Source: Microthyrium microscopicum | Lineage: Eukaryota > Ascomycota > Dothideomycetes > Microthyriales > Microthyriaceae | Reading direction: 5' to 3' | DNA length: 64,000 bases | Assembly (NCBI GenBank): GCA_010405405.1 | Contig: MU004232.1 | Span: forward strand, 2,803,815 to 2,867,814 | Made by a program: the position numbers and the translations under genes | Notes under the pieces: model-generated | Databases searched by the model: none | Seen by the model: the letters and a program-made list of their open reading frames with translations, nothing else | Told to the model about the DNA's origin: nothing | In this document: positions 1-11,185 of the stretch, in pieces | Layout: each line of letters starts with the position of its first letter | Position numbering within the stretch: position 1 is the first letter of the stretch

Positions 1-984
1 CAATCATAACCCGAAGGGCCGTTTGTTGTATCTCAAAGCGCCAAGAGGAGTCACTCCAATGGGATATCCTAAGAACCGAGTTAGTTGGCATTTACTCATG
101 GTTATCCTTGGAAAAGAACTCATCCGCAGATGCAGCGGGATGAGCCAATGCAGAGCCCGCAGGGGCAGCCAGGATATCGATGTTGTTTTCATCAAACCAC
201 ACTTTCCAAAGCTTTGATGCTTGTCTGCCTTAAATCTTTTCGAGCACAGTCAATCTCTTACCCAGGTTCGTTGTGGGCCTGAGCTTTTATCAATTCGTCT
301 TGGTTGTTGTGGGCTATATAGCGAGTCAGTTATAGGTTCCAAATTGCTGTATGTGATCTTACAGGCGATTAGCGCGAAATCTTTGTGCTTTTCGTTAAAC
401 TCGATGATGTATTGTAGAGATTGTATCTTGGAGTCGGTCCGATATATCAGATCTCCAGGAATGCTTAAGTGTTTAATTTCCCAAAGTAGTTCATGGTCAG
501 TATCTATGAGAAACATTGTATCTCTTCGAACAGATACAGCACTATTGATCGAATCAATACTTACATGCTATCGGTCCCAATGCGTTTTTGCTGTCAACTT
601 GAGAAAGTGGGGCATTTCAAGTATGTTGACAGGATATTGGACCGCTGAAGCGAGCGCCCTGATGTGTCGAACGATTATTTTGTATTCTTCCTTCTAAGAT
701 ATATCAGCAAAGAGAACTATCACAACTCTAATACCAAGCCGCTGGCGTACCATCTATCCCGTAGTGCCATCATATTGTCGACATATGCTGTTGTCGAGCT
801 TCCATATATCTGGATCTGCAAACCCAATCTTCAGACCAGAGAAGCTATCTTGAACAACGTAACGACCTGGTTTTTCTAGCGCCAGTTCAACAAGTGGCAA
901 CAAGTCTTTTACTGACTTGGCCATTGGACCTGCAGAGTCAAAGAACATACAGATTCCCAGAATGCCGTCCATGTCACATGGCAT
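1..984 (-). pseudogene. Amidase signature family gene, C-terminal part, broken or heavily interrupted
   Basis: Several minus-strand pieces read in order as the C-terminal half of a fungal amidase of the amidase signature (GatA-like) family, which hydrolyses amides with a Ser-Ser-Lys triad. The piece at 754-984 contains the motif GPMAKSVKDL. The piece at 250-516 contains an EFNEKHKDFAL segment typical of the region before the last third of these proteins. The piece near 100-195 reads FDENNIDILAAPAGSALAHPAA, and 4-60 ends in a PLGALRYNKRPFGL-like stretch. The pieces lie in different frames. I can join some only by assuming poor splice sites, and in-frame stops lie between them (for example near 560). 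The catalytic serines would lie upstream of the pieces seen. I infer a decayed gene; an intron-rich intact gene is the alternative. The 5' end of the plus strand is cut by the window edge. Confidence 0.6.
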
Positions 985-1446
985 ACTGTAGGCTTTAGCG
1001 GAATATTACATACCTACTTGACTTTGTTTTCAACGTACAATCTTACTAAATAACGGGGGTGGAACTAAAAAGCATCTAAAAGCATGGAGTATAGATACAC
1101 AAGCTCGAACCCTTTTCTCTATCGTTTTTAAGCCAGAGAACTTGACATATTAGTAAATGTATCTCCTACTCTGTGGTCTCTCATTTATTTGAGCAACCGC
1201 GCGCTTGATGTGAACTTTTCTTTGTCTATTATAGATGCCATTAACATAGTTCAATTTATTGAAATTATCTTATTGGCGCTTGCGCCAGTAAAGAAGATCT
1301 TCCCCCGGGGCTGAAAGTACTGGCAATCAAGAAGCTACCAGCGCCTAAGGGCGTAACTCGTGATCTCCTCCCAACAGACAACATCACTCTGATCTAAAGT
1401 TTTCGTCGATTGGTTCTGGAAGGGAGTTTCTAGACGTTCGTTAATC
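985..1446. other. Intergenic, nothing recognised
   Basis: Divergent spacer between the amidase remnant on the minus strand and the aspartic protease on the plus strand. AT-leaning, with no convincing coding frame. It should contain the protease promoter, but I see no decisive TATA element. Confidence 0.4.
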
Positions 1447-3367
1447 ATGATTTCACAAATAGCCGGTCTGGGGGTTTGTTTTTGTTTCTTTCTCGTTCTT
1501 CCGTCCTCAACAGGTACATCTTTGAATGCCAAAGGGAAAACATTCACCCTTCACCAAACAGCAGTCCCTAGAGCACGACCTTGGTTCGCAGCAAAATCAG
1601 TCAAGGACACGCACTTAAAGTATCAGCTCCGCGTTCCCATTGAGATAGAAAATGCGCTCAGTCAGGAGATACCACCGAATCAAACAAGCGTTTCTGCAAG
1701 ACCTGGAACAAGGACAGATCAAATGTACGTCGTGAATGTTCAAGTAGGTGGGCAAAACATGACTCTGGATCTTGATACTGGCTCTTCAGATCTGTAAGTA
1801 ACCCCTGATTTACTCACGAAATGACAACTGCGTTTGTCTTTCATGAGAATGCTTTCAATTTCACAATTTCGTTGAATGCTAAGACTCTGGGCTCTGGGAG
1901 TTCGATTTCTGGCTGCAGTCACCTCGTCTTTCAATAACTTTCAGGAGAATACGTAAACACGCTAAACGTAATCATTTAGATGGGTAGTTTCTTCGTTGCT
2001 CCCCAGCACGTGAGTTATGGTCTTATCATTATCATGAGTTCCGGTTGTCTGCCAAATGTCTGCTTCACAGATATGTCAGCGATGACCAGTCTCCTTAGAA
2101 GGTTTATGTTAACGTCTTTCCAGTCAAAAAGCAACTCGTCCTGCCAGTAGATTATACGATCCTAACGGGAAGACAGCAAGACGGCTGGATGGACACTCTT
2201 TTATGATATCTTATGGAGACCAGAGCTATGCCAAGGGTCAAGTCTACCTCGATCGAGTGGCTGTTGGTGACCTGGTCGTACCAAATCAGGCTGTCGAGGT
2301 TGCTACTTCCATGGCTACGAAATTTGTAGTAGAAACTGGGCACGATGGACTATTTGGGTAAGAAAGCTTCTTTCGTTGGATTGCTATCGCTGTAGCCTGT
2401 ATTCTCACTCCTCCAATACTTGGTGTCTGCTGGTTTCGGGGTCTGGAGACCAGCCAGCCGATGAACGAAACAGCTGGCATGCTTCAATCAGATGTGCTAG
2501 CTTCCATAGACCGGGCCCGGTTAGAAGATATCTTGATTGTCGCATTTATCAATTTCAATGGGAGATATCGCAGTCGATGGGAGCCACTTATTGTGCCCAC
2601 CACTTGCCAGCTCACATCGCAGCTTAACCCACGCATTGGAGATATAGCTAACGAATCCAGGTTTGCCGCCAGCGCAAAGAACTCGGTATCACCTAAAAGT
2701 CAGTTGACATGGTTTGACAACATTCGCCCGACATTGGCACAACCAGTGTTCACATGTTCTCTCAAGCGTCATGCAGTTGGTAGTTTTGATTTTGGTTATA
2801 TCGACAAGGCGAAATACAGAGGGGACATTGTTTGGTCTAATGTGAGAGGACATCGAGGTTATTGGGACTTCAATCCAACTGGTTTTGCGATTGGGGATGG
2901 TGAAGTTCATCAGGCTACCTTTGAGGCCATTGCCGATACTGGGTCATCCTTATGGTAAGAGCCCCAACCTTCTAGGTCTACCCATGCAGCTATCAACACC
3001 ATTTTGTGCCTTATAGCTTTGTACTAATCAGTGTAGGTACCTGCCAAGGACTATCGCAGACGCTTACTGGAAACAAGTGCCCGGATCGAGCTATTCAACT
3101 GCTCAGGGTGCTTTTGTGTTCCCATGTCAAAGCAAATTGCCCGAAATGACAGTTATTGTGTCCGGGCAGCCAGTCAGAGTCCCAGGAATCAACATGAACT
3201 ACCAAACCGTCTCTGCAGGCACCTGCATGGGCGGCATTAATCGTGATTTTGGTATGCCATTTAGTATTTTTGGAGATGCTTTCCTCAAAGGTCTCTTCGT
3301 GGTTCATGAAGTGCCTCTGAAAGGACAAAGTAGGATAGGATTTGCGGCACAAGCACGGAGCGATTAA
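1447..3367 (+). CDS. Secreted pepsin-like aspartic protease (family A1)
   Basis: Five exons join in frame: 1447-1793, 1980-2009, 2124-2357, 2661-2954 and 3037-3367, giving 411 aa. The product is an acid endopeptidase of the penicillopepsin/aspergillopepsin type, expected to be secreted. Residues 1 to about 22 form a hydrophobic signal peptide and a propeptide follows. The first catalytic motif is DTGSSDLWV (Asp110). The flap is ISYGD. The second motif is DTGSSLWYLP (Asp296), where most fungal relatives have DTGTTLL. An IFGDAFLK segment near the C terminus is the usual conserved block. All four introns have GT...AG ends; the last two have good branch sites (CTAAT near 3024, GCTAAC near 2647). 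Intron 3 is 303 nt, long for such a gene, but omitting it entirely gives the canonical DGLFGFA junction. Start chosen at the first ATG giving a signal peptide. Confidence 0.9.
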
Positions 3368-4146
3368 GCATCTGAATATGTCCGCTCATCCAACTCTAAT
3401 AGGGCACATTCACCACCTACAGTATGGTGACAACGATGGAGTTGTGGTATCATCGAGGTCGTCTGTGATAAAGAGTTATAGAGGCACGGAAACTAGACGA
3501 TCAAGATATTTAGATAATGCCATTGATTTAAACAATGTGGGATTTCATAACGTTCAATGACATACTTAACTGTTTTCAGCTGGAAGGATGAATTGACAAA
3601 TATCACGCTTAAATAAGGTAATTATACTAGATCTATGTGTTTGGGACGTATGCAAACATTGAAAGTTATTGATATAGCACAACAAAAATTACTTGTTCAA
3701 AAGGCAGTTGTTACTTAACGACCATTTGAGGTATCTAATTTGAGATGTCATGTCCTGGGCGGATTAAATCCTAAATACCTACCTACTCGGAGTGCACCAC
3801 AAGCTTTCATCTTTAAATTGTGCCTAGGGGCCTTTTGACTAAGTCACTTGCTGCTTCTTGCTGCTTCCCTGCACAAAATGAATGGGTAGAGTATGTATCT
3901 GAAAGGCTCTGAATGCGTATGATTTAGTCATCCAACAGGCTGGCAGTATGCAAGGCGCGCTCCAATCAGCCTCATTTGATTCCAGACGCTACGCTCGTTG
4001 GTCGTGTGCTTTGTTTGCCTTGAAGGATGTTCTGAGTCGAAAGTTTCATCGAGTACAATGAGAAACATAGCACCTTTTGCTTAAGAGCGTTGGTGGCATC
4101 CATCAGAGTTGATGGGAGATCGCCATTTAGTTTGGCACGCGATTGG
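3368..4146. other. Intergenic, convergent 3' ends
   Basis: Lies between the stop codons of the protease (+) and the GH30 gene (-), so it should hold two terminators or poly(A) sites. AT-rich stretches occur around 3590-3720. I see no gene. Confidence 0.4.
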
Positions 4147-5644
4147 TCATCCTAGCAGAGTCCAGGTAACCACAGATTCTTTGTACACTCGACCACTCCA
4201 CTGTGAACCGCTCTTGAAATTGACGGTAACATACACATCATTTTGGAACTTGTTGGTTATGACCACGGTTTTGCAGCCGTCTGGATTTACGGAAGCTACA
4301 CTTTGTAAGCCCGTTCCGTCGTCGTAGGTCCAGCTGCCAGTTCCCGCGAGGATGGTTGCGCCTTTCGGGATAAATTTGGAAAACTGGCCCATCATGTAGT
4401 AGTCGATAGCAAAGTCATAGGTTCCTGCCGAGGTATCCACAACAAAAAGTCCACGACAGCTCCCACAAGCGTCGCTATCGGCAAGATGTGGGCCATAATT
4501 TGTGTCAGATCCAAGTGTCCAAGCCATAGACCCACTAGCCCAGTTCTGCAATGGGCCCATAGTGAAGTCCGCAGCTTGTGACCAGCCAGTGTATGGAGAT
4601 GTCCAACACTCAGTCATGTACTGCTGTATTCCAGGGTGCTTGTTGTGGAAGTCGGTAAGTACGCTCCATTTATTGTTCGCGGCATAGCAGTGCCATGCGG
4701 TTGCTTGCACATAGCGTGGTGCTGCATTAACAATAGTGTCTGGGTAGTCAGGTTCATCTAGATAGCGTCAGTATATCAATTTTGACGAGATAGACCGTAA
4801 ACATACCAGTGTTGTGATCATATGCCCAAATTTGTGTGGCTAGGCTAGCATTCTTCAGGGCAGGGCCAATATTCTGTTGTATCAAATTTGCTGCCTGGCT
4901 GGCAGAAATATACATTGTTGGGAATCCAGCTTTGCTGTTGAGAGGCTCATTTTGAATGGTAATAGCGTCAATGTGAGCGCCCGATTGTTCGTATGCCTGG
5001 AGATATTTGACGAAATACTGAGCGTACTGTTTGACGTATGAAAGGTTCAAATTATTGTTCACTGTAGTGCCAGTAACCAATTTATTTAGCTTCATCCATC
5101 CAGGGGGGCTCCAGGTAGAACCGAGAATTGTTAGACCTGGATTTAAGGCTCTCATAGATTTCAGTGTAGCTGCCATGGTCCTACCACTGCCACCAAGATT
5201 GAAGCTTGAAATCGATGCATCCACATTGCCGCCGTTGTCGTCGTAGGTGTAGACCGGATCAGAAGACAAGTCGGAGGAGGCAACCGTATGTCGCATAAGG
5301 CTGAAATTGACCCCGTCTGAAGTCATCAGCTGCTTCAATAGATTCTGTTTCTTGTCGGACGCAAGTCTGTTGAGAACAGCGACCGTGGCGTCAGTAACTG
5401 CGGCACCAAAACCTGTGACTTTCTGCTTGTAACCAGAGGTAGTATCATCGACCTGGAGTTGCCACAATGACATCCCATTTGGAGTCCCGGAGCCTTTGAC
5501 TGGAGGGTCAAATTGACTGAGCTTGTATTTTGCATCTGAGGATGAGCAAAACGCCGCGGCCTGGATGTAAGTATCTGCGACTGGGCCTGCTACTGCTACG
5601 GATATGTCAATGACTAGAGCCGTAATGAGGACAAAGCCAATCAT
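4147..5644 (-). CDS. Secreted glycoside hydrolase family 30 (endo-beta-1,6-glucanase-like)
   Basis: Two exons, 5644-4807 and 4757-4147, are separated by a 49-nt intron (GTATGT...CTAG) and encode 482 aa, a normal length for GH30. A signal peptide covers about residues 1-20. The (beta/alpha)8 barrel motifs appear in order: GFGAAVTDATVAVLN (about 78-92), MRHTVASSDLSSDPVYTYDD (about 117-136), TWSPPGWMK (about 177-185), QNEP with the acid/base Glu233, and YMTEC with the likely nucleophile Glu329. A C-terminal beta domain follows (ILAGTGSWTYDD to the end). Such enzymes cleave beta-1,6-glucan or related wall glycans; subfamily 3 (fungal endo-beta-1,6-glucanase) is my best guess, but the substrate cannot be fixed from sequence alone. 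All catalytic residues are present, and I see no damage. Confidence 0.9.
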
Positions 5645-7163
5645 GGCGATTTGTTGTTTTGTCTTTGATTATACCGATAAGAAACATGATTCTCTGTCTG
5701 GCATTGTGGGATAAGCTGACTTTAATACTCCACATTGAGCTCGGAAGAAGTTTTTACGAAAATAAGTAAGGGGGCTTTATGTAACCAACATTTTCAGGCC
5801 ACCAAGTCTGTCAATTCTGAGACAAGCAATAAGAACGAGTTAGCAAGCCGAGCTGAAGAGCCAAGTTGGTGAGCTACCGTAAAAAACGCACAAGATGTCC
5901 GCAAGGTAGCCAATCAATTCAGCCAAAACAGCCTATTATTTGAAAAAGGCGTCGATTTGAGCGTTGAGTGAGAAGGTGAAGTTAAACTAAGTTTGGTAAG
6001 AGCCTCATCAAAACAAGCTAAAACCGCCCTCTTTATTGGTGCTGTATACAAAGGAAAACGGCACCTAAACTCCAAAGAGCTTGTGAACATCTTGTGCGTT
6101 TTGTACGGTATTCGGTGAAGCAAAACAAGCGGCGCATTAATACATAACCTTGCTCGCTAATAATTCTATGTCGAAATAATCAAAGAATTGCCCGGCATCG
6201 CTTATTTACTGCGTTCAGGATTCATATTACCCGAAAGAGGTGGAACCTGTGAGTTTCCGACCCCAAATGGCGTAATGCAAGGAGAAAGGAAATTAAGAGG
6301 CTTCAAAGGTTAGGCAGTGTTACCAATTTGCTATCTGTTAGCATGGTTAGTTGTCTGACGCAATGATTGGATGGTATAACTTTCATTCAGCTTCTCGATT
6401 ATTGGTGCTTATACCTTATGTATTCTTCTACATCATGTCAGCCGCAACTATTCTGGCCCATCGAACATTCAGACTCTACTATGTCATACCAAACATCACT
6501 GAAGGTTTTTGATGGAGGATTCAACAAGTTGATCATCAGAAATCTGGATCTTATAGATATTTAGGTAACAGCTCTGTTTCTCGTGTGAACAATTCAGAGA
6601 GACCAGTGAGGCGGCCCGAACACTTCCAAGTATAGAAAAGAGACGCTCGTAGTCAAGCCAACACGCCCACGAATCTACAGTAATATGAAGATAAATAATT
6701 GTGCAACAGAATACGACTCCTCAAAATTAGGTCAGTGAGACTGTGACTAGCAATCGGATGTACTCCAGTATGTATAGAGTGCTTGCGACGTTGAGAGCCA
6801 AGTATGGAACGTAGGGACCCAGGTATTCTATCACGATTATCATCACTGCCAAATCGAATAGAGTATGGCTGTGCGGCTGTGCCTACTTCGGCAATAGTTA
6901 ATGACTCGAGCACCATGAAGAACATCAAGGGACAGGCCCAATCATGAGTGGATCGAGCCTACCAATCGAAAATAATGTAACCTTGAATCCCTGACGTTGA
7001 TTATTGCCTAGAATTGAGTTGTGGGGCTGTGTTTACTGAGATATGAGGACCTTATATTCTGAACGAAAGTCTGCAAAATTTTGCACACGAATCCACAAGG
7101 CTCACTGCCTCAGTACACCCCCAAAACTAGATGCCATGACAGAAAGCGCGTCTGAGCTCCGAG
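5645..7163. other. 1.5-kb intergenic region, nothing recognised
   Basis: Divergent spacer between GH30 and the lectin-like gene. Only short, unconvincing open frames are present. It should hold both promoters; I could not pick out specific elements. Confidence 0.4.
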
Positions 7164-8582
7164 ATGATTGAGGAGGCAAAGAATCTCAAGCCAGATATTG
7201 ACAATCATCCCGAGGTCGCATACTCTGATCTCCCAGAAGTGTGCCATGACTTACCCGAAGTCGTTCCAAGCGATGATTCCGGCCTAGAAGTAGCTCATCC
7301 ACGAGGTGATAACAATCGTCATATTATAACTTGGCATAAAAAGCACTGGAAATGGATATGACTAGTCGCGATCATCACTATCGCAGGAGTCATGGGAGGA
7401 GCGATAGGAGGTACACGAAAAGGGCACTTAAGGCACGGCACGAAGTATATGACAAATTTTGGCAAAGCAAGCTAACTGCTGGCTAGTCACTCTTCTCCTG
7501 GTTTATCGGATGGAGTAGAAAACAACTCTGCAATCCAAAAGGGATACGTCTATCCCACTGCGGTTTCTTGGGGTCCAGGGCGGCTGGATGTTGTTGGCGT
7601 ATATGACCAAGGATTGCTCTGGCATAAAGCTCTCGTCAACGAGACATGGCTAGGCTGGGACATCATTTCTAGAAACATACATCCGCAGTCCAATGTTGCT
7701 GTAATATCCAGAAACCCCAACACACTCGACATGCTTGCAGTAGGAGCTGATAATGCGGCCTATTGGGACTGGGTGCGTGGAAATACTACAACATTCAGCG
7801 TGGAGAAGCAATTCGGCATACATAATAGTTCTATAGAATCCGTATCATTGACGGCAGATCGGATGGATTCATTCTCCTTGAACCAGGCTGGAAAACTGCA
7901 ACAGAGACGTTGGTCAGAGACTAGCAACTGGGATGCTGACTGGCATGTTGTAGGCAACGACGATGGATCGGCTGAGTTTCTTTTCACACCAACGGCGATT
8001 CAAGTTAGCGTTGAAAGTGGAGGCATTTTCTTGGTAGAGGCGATGAAGTTAGAGGTATATCAAAGCACCTGGTCCACGAATGGGTCCTTCTCAGTCATGT
8101 TTCGCAATATTGGTGGCTCATGCACATCCAGGCCTTCGATACTCTCGTGGGCTGGAGAGACCATAATATTCTGTCGAGGCAAAGATACAAAACTGTGGTC
8201 AGTAATGAGCTCGGGAGCAGACTGGAAGCCATGGGAACAGGTAGCCAGTAGTCCAACCATGCGGGCAGAGCCACACGCCGTTGTCTTCACTGATGATCAA
8301 GGGGCGGAACATTTGTTCGTGTTTGTCCAGACGGAGAACTCTTATGCATTGGGAAGATATGTATTGCACCAGTCGACGTCTAGTATAGGGAGCCCCGAAT
8401 GGCGAGATATGGCTGGAACCTTCACGGGCCCACCAAGAGCCGTGGTAATGAATCTTCCTAGCCCAAGAGTATACGTGCTAGGTTATAATGGATTTAGGAA
8501 TTTGGTGGTCAGACACATTGATATAATAAATGGCACTTTCTATCCCTCGGTCTGGCAGGACCTTGGAAATGCTGTTACATAG
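7164..8582 (+). CDS. Membrane-anchored beta-propeller, fucose/PLL-lectin-like protein; possibly a pseudogene
   Basis: The N-terminal part (from 7164) is acidic with repeated DLPEVVP and GLEVAHP motifs, as in fungal type II membrane proteins carrying a C-terminal lectin-like propeller. A hydrophobic segment (VAIITIAGVMGGAIGG, 7366-7413) follows, then a long propeller-like region of WGPGRLDVVGV-, ALVNETWLGW- and WSVMSSGADWKPWE-type blades ending at 8582. An in-frame TGA (7359-7361) separates the two halves if read straight through. It is bypassed if 7306-7365 is a 60-nt intron (GTGATA...CTAG). A second intron, 7445-7486 (42 nt, very short), is needed to keep frame. The model 7164-7305, 7366-7444, 7487-8582 gives 438 aa with no stops. 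The alternative is that a Trp/Trp-like codon before the membrane segment mutated to TGA. Carbohydrate binding is inferred from fold resemblance only. Confidence 0.6.
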
Positions 8583-8757
8583 AGTTTCCGAATATATAGG
8601 TACCTAGGCCTTCCAGTCATTCAAGTTCATCGAATACTAATTTCAGGTCTTGTTCCGGGCTGTTATGAACTCTCCTAATGATTATAGCTTGGTCAAATTA
8701 GATGATGGAGCAGCTTCCAACTCCAGAATATGCTGAGTTCTGAAAAATGTCACTTCT

Positions 8758-9843
8758 TTATTCTCTCAACTGATCAGAATATCCTGGAGGCGCGTCTGTA
8801 GAGCTTTGAGCGCTCTCTTCATGCGCCGCAATTATTCCTCCGAACTCAAACTCATATTCCAATCGCTGAAGGTATATCGACTTGAACTCGGGGAAGGCTC
8901 TTGTTATTTTCCGACAATGTTCCTGCCAGACCTCAGCTGGGCCTCGAAAGTCGACGTAAGCGACGATATAATTCGTGTGTTTGTTGTAACCGAAGACTCC
9001 CCTAGCTGGTTTGAAGCCATATCCGCCCTACCAACATAGTAAAAATCCAGAACCACAAAAGATCTTGTCAGGGCTACAAACCTTACATATAGGTCCCTCT
9101 GAGTCAATTTCCACTCGTACAGCATTGGCATCAGTGTTGAATGTTTGAGCGTGTAATTTCGAAAGGGTGGTATAGTAGAGATTTGCCCGGTCGTCTTCAA
9201 GTCTTGCTGAATTGAACACACACAGGCGATAGATCGGCATATTTGTGATTTGAGGGCCGGAATCCCAAAGTTCTATGGGAATTTTAGGAATAATGGCCTC
9301 TAAATTAGTAGAGTTCGCGCCTCTAAATAGTGCTCTGCTGATAAGAAGAGTTGCATTGAAGCCTGGCTTGGATTGAGGCTAAGCAGAACAAGTTACCGAG
9401 CGGGGGCTGTGCCAATGGACTTGAAGATCGGATGGCCGTACGTGCCGTCAAGTACATGAACCATTGGCTGTACTCTAGGATTGTCAATGGATTACTCCCT
9501 GACGGGACGATCATGTTTGTTGAAGTGTTGTAGGTCATACCTTTTAGAAGAATCTTGAGACCGCAAGGCAGGTTTCACTGTAAAGCTATTTTATAGCAGT
9601 AGCTCGCTTATTCCATAGAAAACATACACTAGTACTGAATGACTCAGAGAAGAATTCAACTTTTGCAGGCATGCTGGAGGGTAACTTACTATAGGATAGA
9701 GTAGCAAAGACATGGTTGGGCCGATGCTGTGTCTTCCAAGGTTGTGAATGGAAGGCATTAGTCAAAAAAAAATTGGCCCAAGCAGTATCATCAAATGTTC
9801 CAACTTGTAATCCTTTTCGGACTGCTCTTACAACACCAGCCAA
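8758..9843 (-). CDS. Unrecognised multi-exon protein, 3' part
   Basis: Five exons keep one reading frame through four plausible introns: 9843-9690, 9577-9541, 9474-9397, 9337-9082 and 9027-8758. The introns are 112, 66, 59 and 54 nt, with GTAAGT, GTATGA, GTAACT and GTTTGT donors. They encode about 264 residues ending in DAPPGYSDQLRE. The phases agree at every junction, which chance would rarely give, so I believe the gene is real. The true start lies upstream: coding-looking stretches (SRILGDLQEKFNKFSVSVIDG near 9900-9960, HYRGIGGTK near 10030-10060, and an open stretch to 10219) probably belong to it, but I could not fix those junctions. No domain was recognised; the last exon looks globular with many aromatic residues. 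The segment at 9843 opens on a splice acceptor, not on an ATG. Confidence 0.55.
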
Positions 9844-10971
9844 CTTAGTGGAGCACCGTTAGTTACTTTCGTTTTCGCCCTGAAATTAAATGTTAACCAT
9901 CGATCACTGACACGGAGAATTTATTGAACTTCTCTTGAAGATCACCCAAGATACGAGAGATAAGAAAGTTCTGTGTTCAAATACGTTATTGTGGATAACG
10001 TAAGAAAGTAGAGTACTGTTGACGCCCACGACCTTTGTACCGCCAATACCACGGTAGTGGGAGCAATGAGCATGAGGAGGGAGTAAAATCCATGGATGGA
10101 TCATAGACATTGGAATCGCGTCTAAAGACCATTTTGTCGCCCAATGAATATGCTAAGTAAAGCAGAAGTGGAAACAACTCGGATGGTTCCTGGCGCTTAG
10201 CTATGCCCAGATGTTTCATGCCGGTCCACTATCGGACCTGTGGAACGAACATTACACCTAGCCGTTCTGCTGTACGATAAACGCATTTAAAGTTTCCGAA
10301 CGTTGTGAATGCTGAGGAACTTGTGCCAATTCATTCCTTCTCGGCTGGCCAATCCTTCTGCGCCATCCCTTACGGCTCATCGGCCACAAAGGGCAAGAGG
10401 TAATTTGTGATCCTGTCAAAAACCAGGTTCATCTCAAAATGAAAAGACGTTGTCCATGATGATCAGATTAAGCGATTGGCAGATCCAGAGTGCTAATGAG
10501 CACAGGACGGTCATATTATGGGAGATTCCTTGATAGCTAGTACTGCCCAGCCTTGCCAGCCTTACCCAGAGTGTTCTGAATGTCCAGTCAGATTCGCGGC
10601 CAAAGATAAATTGATTCATTATGTAGTGCGGCGGGCGAGCTAAAATTACCCTTCAGCGCCCTTGTTTTTAGAAGTTTCATCCTGAGGCCTATTGTTCTGT
10701 CTACTTCCATATTTCACTGGGTAGGCAAATGGCCAGCCTCGGTTTCTCTGGACTTGACGAGGATCGCCTCAATATCAGTGGAAATGCTTGCCTGGCAAGG
10801 GAGCAGCTTAGAGTCTTAAGATTGCCCAGCGGTATGTCTGGTTCAAATGTTAGTGTAATGAACGCAAGACGAAAGCAGGTAGCCGTTTGTTGCTTCGTGG
10901 GGCCCGTTTGTGAAGTCGTGCTCCCATCCCTTGAAGTCAATCTCCACAGTGTGGATTTTCTACTCTTAAGT
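9844..10971. other. Probable 5' exons of the unknown gene, then intergenic
   Basis: Positions 9900-10219 on the minus strand have codon patterns that look coding and probably hold the first exons of the gene ending at 8758. From about 10220 to 10970 I see no gene on either strand. Confidence 0.35.
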
Positions 10972-11111
10972 CTTCAATATTTTCGTCTCTTCTTTTCGTC
11001 TCTTCTCTTCGTCCTTCTTTTCTTTCTGGTGTCCAGTTACCCCTCGTTCTAACACTCACTCTTTCTAGTCTCGATCCAGCTGAGCTGTCGACCTATTTCT
11101 TTCCTTATAAA
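10972..11111 (+). promoter_or_regulatory. Core promoter of the AA9-like gene: pyrimidine tract and TATA box
   Basis: A strongly C/T-rich stretch (about 10972-11040, repeating TCTTCTTTTCGTCTC-like units) is followed by TATAAAAA at about 11106. This lies roughly 80 nt before the ATG at 11186. CT-rich tracts are common just upstream of transcription starts in filamentous fungi. Confidence 0.5.
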
Positions 11112-11185
11112 AACTCAACTTTCTATGAACCAGACGTGATACATTGACTTTCTTTACCATACTTCTTTGCCGAACAATTCTGATC

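Noticed and set aside
2461-2660. Open frame continuing upstream of exon 4 of the aspartic protease as a possible coding region
   Set aside because: Omitting it gives the canonical DGLFGFA junction of A1 proteases, and the inserted residues match no part of the family.
10729-11052. 107-codon plus-strand frame before the AA9-like gene
   Set aside because: Its second half is the pyrimidine tract translated as Phe/Leu/Ser; it looks like promoter, not protein.
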